The notes below the pieces were generated by a model, which worked only from the letters and a program-made list of their open reading frames with translations, had not been told where the DNA came from and ran no database searches. DNA of 64,000 nucleotides from Odontesthes bonariensis (Eukaryota > Chordata > Actinopteri > Atheriniformes > Atherinopsidae), in the NCBI RefSeq assembly GCF_027942865.1, contig NC_134522.1, forward strand, positions 7,236,849 through 7,300,848, in the 5' to 3' direction. The position numbers and the translations under genes are program-made. Shown piece by piece: positions 32,449 through 47,400 of the stretch; within the stretch, counting starts at the first letter, position 1, and each line of letters starts with the position of its first letter.

Positions 32449-35400
32449 CCACAGGCCCTGAGGGGGAGATGACAAAGGAGGATGTTTCTGGGCCTGTTGA
32501 GGGGGACACCGTCCTGGGCTGCCACACCAGACTTTCTTCCCACCAGCGGCCGGTCATCCACCAGGTGGCCTCTGCACCCATGCCCAGCGACTGTGGTGAG
32601 GATCGACACTAACTAACACAATGCAGCTCAGTGACAGACTGATGATAGTTTAACCCGTGTGTTAGTAACACTTCTGCCGAGGAAGGACAAATCAAGGCAA
32701 ATGGGAATCCATCGAGGGCTGTAAAGACGGCTTCATCAGCATGTTTGAATTGAATTGATTATTTTGGAAAAAGTGACTGTAAACATGTGGCCATCCCAAT
32801 GTTGTCTTTATTTTCACAAATGCTGGTCAGCAGTTATTAAAGCAACACGAGAGAAGTTTTAACCCTTAAAACTTTGTGTTTCTGACTATGGATGCAAATT
32901 ATCGATTAATTCATTAATCATTAGTTGATTGACCTTATCGATCGATGAACAATTAACTGATAAGCAGCTTTTTTCCTGAGAATGTAAATTTCTCACATTA
33001 TCAATAGTGTCTTTAACAAAAAAAGCAAAATATTGCTTATTTACTGAATAAAAATGCTTTTTTATATTGCACAATTGATTTTTATTTTTTTATTTACCAC
33101 GTTCAATTAGTCGACAATTAATTTAATTTAGTCAAGTAAATTCTTATCGCCAAATTAATCGATAGTCGATTAACCGTTTACATCCCTATTTCTGACTCAT
33201 TCTGACGTACACCGGCCCTTTGTCAAGCTCATTCTCGGCTCTGAAACTTCCCTAAAAGGCCCGCCGGGGGCTGAAGATGGGAACTAAAGCTTCAACATTT
33301 AATCAGTTATTGATTCAGATTCAGATTCACTTTATTCATCACTTAGATGCACTGTGGGTACATACATGTGAAAAACTTTGCACTTGGAAGCTCCGATATA
33401 CTAAAAACAAAATAAAACATGATAAAAACAACCTAAAACCTAAAACACTTAAAACAATAAATAAATAAACATAGGCAAGCATATCAGTTTTCACTGTTGT
33501 TTAAAAGTCTGACAGCCTGTGGGAAAAAACTGTTCCTCAGTCTGTTGGTACACGTTGGTAGGATCTTGCATCCCTTCACCCTTTTGGATTTTAGCGGGGA
33601 AAAAAGGTTTTTATGGGGGTGGGTGGGGTCTTTAATAACCCTCAGGGATTTGTTCAGGCAGCGCTAGGCGTAGAGGTCCTCCAGACTGGGCAGCTCATAA
33701 CCGGTGATGTTCTTGGCAGTGCGAACAACCCTCCTCAACGCCTTGCGGTTTCTGTCCGTACAGCTGGCGTACCAGGATGTGAAGCTGCCTGTCAAGAGGC
33801 TCTCTACTGTTCCTCTGTAGAAGTCCCTGATGGTGTTGGGTCTAAGGCCGAATTGCTTCAGGCGCCTGAGTCCATACAGGCGCTGTTGGGCCTTTCTGAC
33901 AACTGCGGTCACATGGCAGTCCCAAGTCAGGTCCTTCTCAATGTTTACACCAAGATATTTGAAGGTGTCCACCCTCTCCACCTCTGAGCCGTTGATGGTG
34001 ACTGGTTGTAGCTCCTCCTTCTTTTTCCTGTAGTCCACCACGATCTCTTTGGTCTTGCTGACATTCAGAGAGAGGTGATTGGCCATACACCACTGCTCCA
34101 AGATTGCCACCTCCTCCCTGTAGGCCGACTCATCGCCGCCAGAAATCAGACCCACCACTGCCGCGTCGTCAGCGAACTTCACAACATGGTTCGATGTCTG
34201 TCGCTACGCAGTCGTAGGTGTACAGGGAGTACAGGAGAGGGCTGAGGACACAGCCCTGTGGTGCCCCAATGCTGAGACTCAGACTGGAGGAGGTCCGACC
34301 AGCCACTCTCACCGACTGGGGGCGGTCTGTCAGGAAGTCCAGGATCCAGTCGCACAGTGGTGTGTTCAGGCCCAGGTCCCGGAGCTTGCCATCTAGCCTG
34401 GAGGGAATTATGGTATTAAATGTGGAGCTGTAGTCCACAAACAACATCCTCACATAGGTGCCCCTGCCCTCTAGGTGGGAGAGGGCCGTGTGGAGGACGT
34501 GGGCGATGGCATCTTCTGTGCTCCTGTTGGCTCTGTAAGCGAACTGCAAGGGATCGAGGGTGGGGGGAAGCATGGGGCATATGAGTCCTTTGACCAGGCT
34601 CTCAAAGCACTTGCTGACAATGGGGGTGAGGGCTATGGGGCGCCAGTCATTTAGGCTGGTCACCCTCTGCTGCTTGGGGATGGGAATGATGGTGCTGGTT
34701 TTAAAGCAGGTGGGGACGGAGCTGAGGGAAAGAGAGAGGTTAAAAATGTCTGTAAATACCTCCGCTAACTGGTAAGCACAAGCCTTCAGGACACGTCCCG
34801 GGATGCCATCTGGTCCAGCCGCCTTCCGTGGGTTGATCCGCTTGAAAGAGCGGTAGACATCAGCCCTGCTGATGGAGAGCGGGCAGTCCTGGTCGGCCCC
34901 AGAGGTGGAGTGGGGGCGTGGGGATATTATTGAAGTCATCTGGAAAGGTGGGTGTTGTGTGTTGGGTTTGCTGTGTGCACCCCCTGTTGTCAGTTATGGC
35001 TTTAAGCCCCTGCCATAGGTGCCTCGGGTTGTTGGTGATGAGTTTTGACTCCATGCGTTGACTGTAGTCCTTCTTTGCCTGTTTGATGGCCTCTCTGAGT
35101 GCATAGCGTGAGTTCTTGTATTCCTCCACTGAGCCTGATTTATGGGCTACAGATCGTGTGTGGAGGGCTGCACATTGGTAAAGATGAGTAGGGAAAACGC
35201 TCTGCTACGACTACACGTGTGAACGACCATTGGGCAGAAAGTCCAGGCTCATTTCTCCTCACAGTCTCCAGCGTTTGTGAGTTTAAAAACGTGGTCACGT
35301 ATTCCCAAACAAGAGACACAGCAATTTTCTAACTGAATGGAGTTACTGAGCGTGAACAACTAAGCAGAGTCCCAGTGCGTGGAATGAAAGCAGTAAAGCG

Positions 35401-38400
35401 AATGCAGCGGGCGGCTGGTGTTGTACAGTAGGTGTTTGTCTTGGTCCCCCACAGTGGATGCAATTTGTTTTCAGACTCAGTTAGGTCCTCCAATGCTTCA
35501 TTTGGTCCACAGCATGCCACCCGCTGTCACATCTGGTTTCATTCACCTCTGCTGGATAGAAAGAGTGTTTCTTAAGATTACTGATCTTACTGAAGTCTCC
35601 TGTAGAAAGTTAACGTCTCCACTGCTGAGTTTCATACATCCTTCTTTTACTTTCCGAGCAGAGCGAATGATTACGGTTGAAACTTGTCCTTTTTCGTCCC
35701 TCTCGCCCCCTCCAGAGTTCTCCTTCTTTGACCCCAGCGAGCCGCAGTGTAAGGAGATCCTTCAGGATCCCAACACCACCGTTCCTGAGCTGTTTGCTGT
35801 CCTCAGGCAATGGGTGCCGCAGGTTCAGAAGAACATCGACCTCATCGGCACTGAGGTGACAATTCAGCATCTGACTCCCCCTGCTCTGTGATACTGTGCC
35901 GCTACTTCTGTCTCTACTTTAAAGGGATAGTTCGCCTCTTTTGACATGAAGCTGTATGACATCCCACATTAGCAATATTGTTTATGAACATTTTCTTACC
36001 CCCTGCTGCGTCCTGTGAGCCGAGTTCCAGCCTCGTTTTGGTGTTGACAAAGGTAGTTCAGCTAGTTGGCTGGGGCTTAAAAAATAAAGCGTCTTGTTTC
36101 TCATAACAACATGCGTTCAAAAGAGTAATACATTTGCATCACAAAATCGTTCATCCAGAAAAAAGTCAGACCTCACAATCACTTGGCCCTATTTTCTCTC
36201 CCTGCGTATCACTACCTGCTGTGTAGACCGTGCAGACCGTAACAGGTGCGACTGTCGGCAGGCGGCAGCACGCAGTGATACGCAGAGAGAGAAAATAGTG
36301 CCAAGCGATTGTGAGGTCTGACTTTTTCTGGATTAACGATTTTGTGATGCAAATGTATTACCCTTTTGAACGCATATTGTTTTGAGAAGCAAGACGCTTT
36401 ATTTCTTAAGCCCCAGCCAACTAGCCGGACTACCTTCATCAACACCAAAACGAGGCTGCAACTCGGCTCACAGGAAGCAGCAGGGGGTAAGAAAATGTTC
36501 ATAAATGATATTGCTAGTATGGGATGTCATACAGCTTCATGTCAAAAGAGGCGAACGATCCCTTTAACACTTACTTGTTCATTATAAACTCTGATGGGGT
36601 CTTAAACCCCTGCCAGTAAAACCTCAGATTTCTGCTGTTCCTCGCTGAGGAGTCGCTGCAATGCACTGAACTGTGCAGAGCAGAGCAGCTCTCATCTGAA
36701 GGGTTTAAGTCTGCGATTATTTGCTCTCACATACTTTCCTCTTATTACCCTTGAGAAACGAGTGCCTCGCTTTGAGTGGTTGTGAGAGGGCCCCAGCTTA
36801 CTTGTCATCCATCAAATCAGTGTCCCCGAGTTTCACTTTAGAGCCTCTCATGCAGCGTTTCTGCACTGTGACACTGGGTCTTTGTGGTCTTTGCACAGAT
36901 CCTAAAGAGAGGCTGTGGGGTGAACGACCGAGACGGTCTGACGGATATGAGCCTCCTGCACTACTGCTGCAAGGCCGGGGCCCCGGGTATCGGTTAGTAT
37001 CGACCCTCACCTGTCTTTTCTCCGTGTTCTTTTGTATTCTGCGTGTGTCCCTCAGATTGCTGCTGTTCATCAGCCGATTACACCCAAGATGCCTTTATTG
37101 TGTTTCTCCTCAGGCGACGCAGAGACGGCAGCCGGCTTTGCCCGCCACCTCCTTGCTTTGGGTGCTGATCCCAACCTTCGCTCACGCTGGACTAACATGA
37201 GGGCCCTGCATTACGCTGCCTACTTCGACGTGCCGCAGCTAATCCGTGTGGTGCTGCAGGCCTCCCAGCCTGGAGGTGAGCAGAGCCAGAGGGAAGGTTG
37301 CACCAGCAGTCAGCACAGGGCAGACTTTTCTATTTTCAGGGATTTAAGACTCAGATATCTTTCTTTTCTTGTGTGGTAAACGATCAGAGCTGCCAGTTTA
37401 TCATCAGATGCATTCAAATCCAGCAGCGTTTTTAATGCAGGGAGCAGTTGGTGGTGCTGTTGTATTATCTGGGAAGTTGTGTCCGTTCATTTCTTTTGTG
37501 GCTAAAGTCAGGCGTACACACTGGGAGCTAATTTTGCACTGACAACGATTCTGCGGTATAGATAGATTTGATTAATGACAGGAGGAATTTATTGATTAAG
37601 CGTCTTTGGAAGTATCACTCATTTCGCACAAGTATGGCGTACGGTTTGCAAAAATCACTACTCAGCAGCAGACGGATGATGGTGCAGCTCGAGGGGAAAT
37701 GTGGGAAAATGCAGCCTGTCTTAAAGAGTACTTGATCAAAAGCACCCTTCAGCAGATAAATCTTGCACAGACAGGAGTTTGTGGTTGGTTATCTGTCATG
37801 ACACAAGTGTTAACAGTTTAACTGCACAACTCTTAACTTTTCTACATCTAGTTTTGAAACCCACAAGGCTTTAGCTTTCATCAGATCAGTTTCCGCGCTA
37901 TTTACAGGCATGAATAGTAAAAAAAACAAGACAGGAATATCTCATCCATGTACACAGATTGCGCACTGCGTGCATGAACTGTTAACCAAAGAGTATTTAT
38001 GTACAGATGGAATCTTTCTTCTCCGCTGACCAGAGGTAAACTCTGTCGTGCACAGTTGTCACGATCACCCCCAAAAGACGCATCAGACCCACCTCTAACA
38101 AAACCCTGCCGCAAACTCACACAGGGAAGTCGCATCCAATATGCTGCAATGAGAAACAGCTGATCCCCTCTGCATTGAGAGAAAACTGTCTGAAGTGGAG
38201 AACAAAGCGGGGAAGAGTTGAGCCGTGCCTTGAATGAAAAAAGCCCCGTTAGACACAGACAGAAAAATGGAAGTCGAGCTCGCTACTGTTTTGGACTGTC
38301 TTTGGCCCCCGATCGAAGCTGCCAGATGATGCAGCAGTGGCTTAGCAGGGAAACTCATGTGGGTATCCTCCAGCTGTCTATAAATGATTTATTTTACATT

Positions 38401-41400
38401 TATTCATGTTTCAGCTTTGAGGGCTTGCTGGGTTAAATGCAGCAAATCTGATCTGATTCTTTTATATTATTCCACCTTTTTCGTGGTCACCTCAAGATGT
38501 CTGTTTTTAGTCCATTTACGCACTTTTTTGAGTAGTTTTGCTCTAAAAGAAAAAGCCTTAAGTCACCCAAACACCTAATTCAAGTGTTTTCATGGATGAA
38601 TTCTGAATCGAGTTGGTCACATTGAGGCTTTCCTTGCTTAAACTGGCTTTGCAGAGGTTATGGACGTTCGGTATCTATACATTTTCTGCATCATCGGTTG
38701 AAATGTAGTGTTCCACATCAAGGTGATGCCTACAGTTTGTTCTAATGGAGCTCCGCAGCTAATCTGCAACACTGTTGTACAACTCTACTGGTTTGTAGAT
38801 GGACAGACTTGAGTGTCGGACGCATGGAGAATATTTTGAGGAAATAAGGAAGAGGGTGGTGCTTTTTACGGCTAATTTAAATTAGCTGGAGCAGATGAGG
38901 TGTGCGTTAGCCGAGCGAAAAGAGCAACCATGTTGACATTGAGAAGTTGACAACAGTCCACGGCGCTAACCCATTTATCTTGCTTTCTGGGTGGCGCCCC
39001 TGTTGATGGAGCAATATAATCTTTGTTAGGTGAAAGTAGAGAGTGAAAAAAAGGTGGAAAAAGTTTCAATTAGTGCTCAAAAATCCCATATAAGCTCAAT
39101 AAAACGGTGTATTACCCCTCTGTTTCATTTGTAGAGGTTGATGCCACCTGCAGTGACTTTGATTTTGGCACGGCCCTCCACATTGCCGCATCCAATCTGT
39201 GCACATCAGCTGTCAAATGCCTCTTGGAGCTCGGAGCCAATCCTGCTTTCAGAGTAAGTGTCATTTTTCTCCTCTGTGTGCTCACACACCAGCAGACTAA
39301 CTAACTGCCTCTTTCTGGGTTTGCTCACCATCCCCAATATTCTTACATTTAATTGTAGCTGCGTATTCTTGCTCTTCTTCGGATTTAGTTTTTTTTTTCT
39401 TCTCAAGTAAGGCAGGTTTATCTGTAGAGCACAATTCAAAGTGCTTTACAGCTACATAGAATCACAATAAGGCAAATAAAAACATTCCATAAAACATGAA
39501 AATTAATCATGAATTAATTAATTTAAAAGTGAAGAGTGCAGACAAAACACTTTCAGGTGTCATATGCACAGCTGAACAGAACTGTTTTCAGCCTGGATTT
39601 AAACTTTGTCAGAGTTGAGGCCTGTCTCACATCTTCTGGAAGACTGTTCCAGATGTTAGGAGCATAAAACTGAAACGCAGCCTCACCTTGTTTAGTCCTG
39701 ACTCTGGGCACCAGCAGGAGACCCCTCCCTGAGGTTCTCAGAGCCCGAGTTGGTTCATATGGCTCTAACATGTCAGAGATGTACTTTGGCGCTTGACCAT
39801 GAAGAGACTTGTACACAAGCAGAGCTGTTTTAAAGTCTATTCTCTGAGCGACAGGAAGCCAGTGCAGAGACCTGAGCACTGGACTAATATGGTGGTATTT
39901 CCTGGTTCTGGTCAGGACTCGAGCAGCAGCGTTCTGGATGTACTGCAGCTGTCTTACAGCCCGTTTAGAGCCCAGTGAGCAGGCCGTTACAGCAGTCTAA
40001 CCTGCTAGAGACGAACGCATGGATCAGTCAGCGGGGTCACATGGCACTGAAAGGATCGGATAATTGGCTAATTTACAATCAGCCTGAGTTATTAAGTGCA
40101 TGTAGACACCTTAATCTGACAAGAAATTGGATCGGATTAAGACCCCGAGAGAACTCATTTGAAAGTAAAAATAAACCTGCTTGTAGACGCTGAAGCACGT
40201 GGTGAATTAGACTTTGCGTTCTGCGCATGCTTGAGATTTTTTCCCGTGGTCGGAAACCGTAAGTCGGAAGAGACGATATTCCTGTTGTTGTCGCCGTCAG
40301 AAAGAACCAGACATGGAGAATGCTCCGTTGTGCATCGCATTTGTGCAACAAGCAGCTCATCACAGACCAAATGTAGAGGGACGTAGCTTCATCTTGCTCT
40401 TCATTCGCCATTTTCTCGAATGCCTGAGTTTGTTTCAATTCATTCACCGCCATATATCCAAGGATAATTACCCTTGCTCAACTCATTCTTATTGTAATTT
40501 AGCCAATTATCCGATCCTTTCAGTGCCATGTGACCCCACTGAGTCTTTCTAAGTCTGGTTTAGACACCATTCCTGATTTAATGTGGCTGTTAAAGTTCAG
40601 GTCTGAGTCCAACATTACCCCGAGATTTCTAACCTGATTATTAGGTTTTAGAGAGAGAGTCTGAAGGTGACTGATAACACTTTCTCTTTGTTTCTGTGGG
40701 CCACAGACAATGATTTCAGTTTTGTCTGAGTTTAGCTGGAGAAAACAGTTTTGCATCCACACACTGATCTGTTCGATGCAGCGGCACAATGGATCTACAG
40801 GCCCGTGTTCTCCTGCCGTCAGTGACACGTAGAGCTGAGTGTCATCTGCATAGTTGTGGTAGGACACATTATAGCTGCGTATTAGCTGGCCTAGTGGAAG
40901 CATGTACAGAGTAAGTAAGAGTAAGGAACGTACCAGAATATGCACGAGAACTTGATAATTCAACAAGGTTTTAGTGCAAAAAGGCAACTTTCTTCTTTCA
41001 AAGGCAACACCGTTATGTATATTTTAGAGATCCACCCTGATTGTGAGACACTTTTTGTTCTGTTCCTTCCTCCCATATAAATGGGTCGGTGTGCTAAATG
41101 ATTCGCACTGAAACTTTAAGGAATAATGGCACCCCACACAGCTTCACGTGCATCTACCGAGAACAGACTTCAGAAACCACTTTGCTTTGAAAAAGGTCCT
41201 TCGGTGAACAGACTCTGAGTTCTGCGTTGACCCGTCTGAGCTCAGGCTGCTCCGTCACACCAAGAGAAGCACAGGTTTATTTACGATAGGCTCTTCTTTT
41301 GTGCTTCTTACGGCTAACTGTAATGCGCAGTCATTGTTATTGATTCCATCCACTCCACTCTTCCTAATGAGACAACTAAAAGGGCCAATTAATCGTAACT

Positions 41401-44400
41401 CATGTGCAGCTGGCGTTTTGGGGGTGGAAGGTCAGACAAACTTAGCGTTCCACTCTCTGCCCTCCCGAAAGACTAATTTTTCATCTACTTCACCGACTCG
41501 GGAGCATCAGGAACACCGTGTTTTCATCCCGTTTCTCCATTTAGTTCTGACAAATTAAATCGAATTTGTAGATCACAAAATTGTTGAACAAAATCCAATT
41601 AGCATAATTGCTAATGCGAACGAGTGCAGTGCATTGATAAGTGTGCAATAAAGCAGAACGAGCCGGAAAGTCTCACAGATATTTCCACCATTTAGATGCA
41701 GGATCTGTTCAATTCAATTTCAATTCAATTCAGTTTTATTTATATAGAGCCAAATGCAACAAATCTCAAGGCACTTAAATAATAAAGTCCAATTTAAGCC
41801 AATTGGAATTCAATTCATTGTAATTATAATTATTCATAAAATAATCCAATTCATTCATATAGAGCCAATTCAGGTTCCAGGTTAGATTCCCAGCTGGGGC
41901 CTTTCTGTGCCGAGTTTGCATGTTCCAACAGATACCGGTTGTTTTACAGCTTTTGCATTGGATGTTATTAGATCGCTTGTGTTGATGTGGCAGGCTCTGC
42001 TGCCTGCATGTGCTGAGAAACACCATCATGTCTGAAATCCCCTCTGTTACGTGCACAGAACCTTCCTTATGTGCTGTTTTTGATCAATTTAAGGGAGAAT
42101 TACAGCCATTTGACTATCCATGTTTGATAAGACGGACTAGCTTTATTTTCTGACCTGGCTGTCCAGTAACGGCTACAAAACAAGCTGTTTTGAATGTAGA
42201 TTCAGACATTTAATACCACATTTAATCTTTATTTATAGACGAATTTATCTATAAAGCACATTTAAAACCACCGTTGTTGACTAAAGTGCTGTACGTTAAA
42301 AGGAAATGACAGTATAAGACGCACGTTTAATGACAGTTGGTGAATAAAACCAATAGATAACAACATGGACAGGCAGTGCTGGAGCCTGCCGAACATATTA
42401 GGACAATTGTTTTTATAATTTAGGGGCTCGATCTCTCTTATGCGGCAGCTTCGACCCGGAGACGTCTAAAAGATGAGTTAGACCTGAGTGGCCTCGGAGG
42501 CACTCATGCTTGTTAGAAGCTGGAAACATAGGAAGGAAAGAGCCCATTAGGTGCTTTATAAGCCAACAATGAAACCTTGAAATCAACCCTAAAATGTACG
42601 AGGAGCCAGTGAAGGGAGGCGAGTACCAGGGAGACGTGCTTTTTCTTCTTAAAAGACGAATTGCTGCATTTTGGACCGTCTGCAGCTGGGCTAACAGCAA
42701 CACACGGGGCATTACGGTAATCCAGTTTGGACCTGTTCAAAGCAGGTATCACCCTCCCACAGCCATTAAATGAAACAAGGACTTGACTTTGTATAAAAAA
42801 ATCTTCTGCTTAAGGAATCTTTATTTCAGCACTCAGGTAATCCAGGGGGAAAAATAAGCTTGTTTGAAGAGTTTATTGGAAAAACTCATTAAAACAGAGG
42901 AGTCCCTCTAAGATTTTAAGGTGGCATTAACGGTCACAGACATGCAATTTAACTCCAATTCTTATCCATAGTAGAACTTTCTAGCCTTTTTGTAATGACA
43001 TCCAGTGCTCGTTCTTCTCATGCACTAATTTCCCACTGGAGGTCACCAAAGCACCATAATCCAGTCATTTTCTTGCTCTCAGATGAGTCCAGAGGCTCCT
43101 TATCTTCATATTTGGACCCTGTTTTGTAAGCTCCGCATTTAGAGGATTTACACAGTTAGGAACCCAGGTTTTCAAACAAAGTGAAAGCTGAAGGAGGATT
43201 TCAATGTCGCTTATAACATTTAAAACAGACAGTTTGGTTTAAGAGAGCAAAAAAACATGGCTGTTAGGTAAATTTGTGATGTGTGGACCCCGCCTGTCGC
43301 CCCATAACGGCTGGGATGGCCTCCAGCCTCCCCTGCCACCCTGAATTAGCTTACGTGGGTACAGAAAATGGCTGGATGGATATTTTTAAGCATATTTACT
43401 GCAGCTGGATCTGAATTTAAGACTTTAAAGTCACCTGACAAACTCTAATTTGCTCCAGAAAAAGCAGCTTATTGCGTTTTAAAGCCCTTTTATTGCACCA
43501 GGCACGTATCTCGCTGCTTTTCGAGCTGTTTGCACGTTCGCACTGTCGCTGTCGTGGTTTGTTTTTCCGATGCAGAGGCGGATCACTGAGGAAGAGAAAA
43601 ACAGGAGCACGTTTAGTTGCTTCTAATTTTCCCTGGAAGTGATGGTTTTACATGTAAATGTAGGTGAAATCGCAGCAGTCTCTGAGTTCTGTTTGTTTTT
43701 TTTATTGCAACCTGTTTACCGACTTGTGACGCGCTCGAATGCACGACATGCATTTGAAAAGTACTGGTTTGGGCTGCGAGTTTCTAAGTCCTGACACCAG
43801 TTAGCTTTTGATGGTCATTCCTGAAAATGGTTAAATTGGATATTTAACTGCTCTGATCCATCAGAGATTCATCACAACAAACCTTGAATCGGAGCAGAAG
43901 AAAGTTTTACCTGAAGGATGGAAAAATAAACATGTTGATGGACTTTTAGGTTCTCTTTACGATGCATCTTACTTACACAAGGAGCTTCAGCAGTTGAGAA
44001 TAACTAAAATGAATAACTAATGCCTTATATTAGGCACCTCCTGGTGTTGCTTTAAGCTCCCAGATTGATATCTTTTTAAACATAATCTTGTGGTCTCTGT
44101 ATTTTGTTCATGTTCCTCGCTGTGACATCACTTTTAAGTCATTTTCACACAGACACTCGCAGCTGGAAACATCAGACTGTCCTTCAGGAGTCGTGGATAA
44201 GACTTCCTGATGTTTTTATATGTATTGGGATGTGAGTTGAAAGCACCGTGAATGTCAGCAGAAAGAGTTTAAAGTAGCAACTTCTGTCTGTTTGTTTGTT
44301 GCTGTATTTCTCACATGGATGCTCTCGCTAATCTTCCAGACTTCTTGCTAAGAAGCAGGCGAAATAATCTCTGCAAGAAGGCAGGAGTGAAATTTTGGGA

Positions 44401-47400
44401 CATTTGCGCTGTGACATGCAGCGCCTCCAGGACATGGAGAAAATATCCGAGCTGCGGCGCACGTGTTAAAATGCTTTTAGATGATTCAGCGTCTTCAGAC
44501 TGTTTTCAGACTGTTTCTTACTCCTTTACAACAGGAAATGTTTAAGATATTTTCAGATATTTCACACATAGGGATAAACTTGCAGTTAAACAGCCTGCAG
44601 CAACTCGTTGTAGGCTCTAATTTAGCTGTTATAGATGCGGTGGAGCTACTTTGTGGTTGGAAAAAGCCTCCTTTTTCATATGCTGACGATATATTTAGAA
44701 AATATGTAAATGTATTTTATTTATACAGCCCTTTACAAACAATCATTGCGATGTGCCAAAGTGCTTTACAGTAGGCCAGTGATACTCACTATTTTTTTCA
44801 CCAGAGCCACATTGGCAGCAAAATCAAGGGAATTTTACCACAACATACTAAAGTCCCCTTTTGCAAATATGCATTTCTACATATAAAACATCCCACAAAA
44901 AAGAAACACAGCCAATACATTTTCAATTAAGACCACATTTACCTTAATACTGGGATGAGCTGAAGCTGGCGTGCATGTCCTCGACTTTCTTCATGTTGTA
45001 TTTGTAGTTTGTTGTTGTGATCATAGTGAGACATTCAAGATGAGCATGGTTTTTGTGCTGGTTTTTGCCCTTTTTTTAATTCAAAACAATCCATTGTGCC
45101 TGCATCTCGCGCTGGCTAAAGGAGCTAGCGTGCTCTGCGATCAAGTGGGATGGTGGTTTAATTGGGCTGCGTTGCCAGGTTTAACAGTGTGCCCCCTTTA
45201 GGAAACACCATTAAGCCTTAATAATACTTAATAAACTTAACAAAAAATACTTAATACTGTGCAGTATTCGCTGTATGTTATTTGAAAAAAATGTATTGTT
45301 ATTGTTACCATGTTGTTATAAGTTACTCTATGCAAGTGCGAGCCACCAATTAAAGCTTGAGGAGCCGTATGTGGCTCGCGAGCCGCGCAATGAGTATCTC
45401 TGCAGTAGGTAATAAATAAAGAGAAGAATAAGTAAAAACAACAAAAGAACAGTGAAAGCAATAAAATACAACAAAATCGAATAAGATAAAAGTGTCATCA
45501 TACTACTGGGTATTAAAAGCAATCCTAAATAAGTAGGTTTTTAGCCTAGATTTGTAAGAGGCCCAGGTCAGAAATAAGACGGGGGGGCTTATTCCAGAGC
45601 CTGGGGGCAGCTTTGGGAAAAGGCTCGCTCACCCCAGGGTTTGTATTCTGACCTGGGCACTTCCAGCAAAAACTGATCTGTTGACCTCAGAGCTCTGAAA
45701 ATACATTATTATCCATAAAGAAAATGATTGAACTTCCTATTGAGAGGAGCAGACATGAACTCATTACTGCTCCACCTCCACAGCAGTTTCCACTGAAACT
45801 GAGGCTCCCTGATTCAAAGCTCTCCCTGACTTTGGTGGCTTTGGCCTCTGGGGTCGTGCGTCCGCTGATCAGCTTCTTTGAAACGCACTGATGGGGATTT
45901 TTGTTCTGAGGAAGGCATCTTCTAACGGCAGCTCTACCAGACACTGAGCTCTGTGGAGAGCAGCTCTCCGACGCACTGTTTGGTGAAATCAGCAAGGCTG
46001 GTAATATACTAAACTGACAAGCCGTCTCACTCTTCCTGACTGGAGGTGATAGAAGGAGACCAGATAGAAGTGCAGCTCTCTTGAAATCTAACCACGTGTT
46101 TTATTTGGCAGCTCGTTCATGCTCGCACTATTTTCTTTGCGGTGGCGGAGTAATATCAACGAACATCCAGGACAAAACGTCAAAAAAAACACGACAGAAG
46201 CAACTTTTCGCCACGAAATTTGACATGGATTACCAGTGCACACCAGTAACCACTCCGGTGAGTTGATGATTTTGAAAACGGACGTTTATGGTGCTTTTAC
46301 GGACCTTTTTGTACATGCACCATGCTTGCCATTCTGAAGCAGGTTGAGAAGAATCAAAATTAGGCAAATACCGGAGACAGCAGTAAACATCAAAAAAGCG
46401 GTGAGGGGGGTTCTAAAACATTGCAGACGACTCAGAAAAGAGGCTTAATGTTGAAAATACCGCAGTTATCCTTTAAGTTTTGAGACTCAAGCTTCAGATT
46501 TGGAGCTTTATTCAAACGCAGCTGAAAACAGGTGTGTCTTCAACCTGGACTTAAACACACTGAGTGTTTCAGCTGATCTGAGGCTTTCTGGGAGTTTGTT
46601 CCAGACATGTGGAGCATAGAAGCTGAATGCAGCTTCTCCATGTCTGGTTCTGACTGATAAAAACTGATAAAAGACCAGATCCAAGAGAAAGAAAAGCTGG
46701 GAAAAGTTGAGCTTTGTTCATCAGCAACAGCCCTGTGATTTCAAAGCATTTACTTTAAAGCCTTTCTGTAATATTTGGATTGTTGTCCAATATTCAACAA
46801 ATCAAGCTTTAGCTCTACGTGACATCTGGCTGTAACAATCACCAGCTGTTATGATGTCTAATGAAGAATGTGTTAAAGTCAGTTTCCTACAGTGGAAGCA
46901 CAGTTCTTTGTGTTCACGTTTCACAATCTGGGGACTTACCTGTTGCCGATTCATCTTGGCTCTTCAGGGCCGTTTGAAATGATTCTGATCTTTGCTGTGG
47001 TGGATTTTCTTTTGATTGCTTGTTCTGTTTTCAGATTTGAACTCAGCCTTCGGTGCAACTCTGATTGAGATGTTGTTTGGCGCGTCGCACACTCTGTGTG
47101 CTGCTAGCTTTTATTCCTCTGAATTAATTTAATGTTTGGATAGATGAAACGCTCTGTCAATCCAAAAGATGATTGAACCTGAACCGCGACTGTGAGAGGA
47201 ATATGCAACACATCAGCAAAGCCTAACACCCCGAAACAATTCATACAACACCGAGGCAATATCTCAGAAAAATCAAAGCAGTGCATGAAAGAATACTTCT
47301 AAAAGCAACTAAATTAAAGACGGTTACATCACAGGAAACACAACGTTTCTGCAGGTTTTTACACAAAAACTGAAACAGAACAGAAAATACAACCTTTAAG

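Noticed and set aside
44315..44545. 76-codon plus frame in a clip4 intron
   Set aside because: No homology, no splice signals in frame, and no repeat support.
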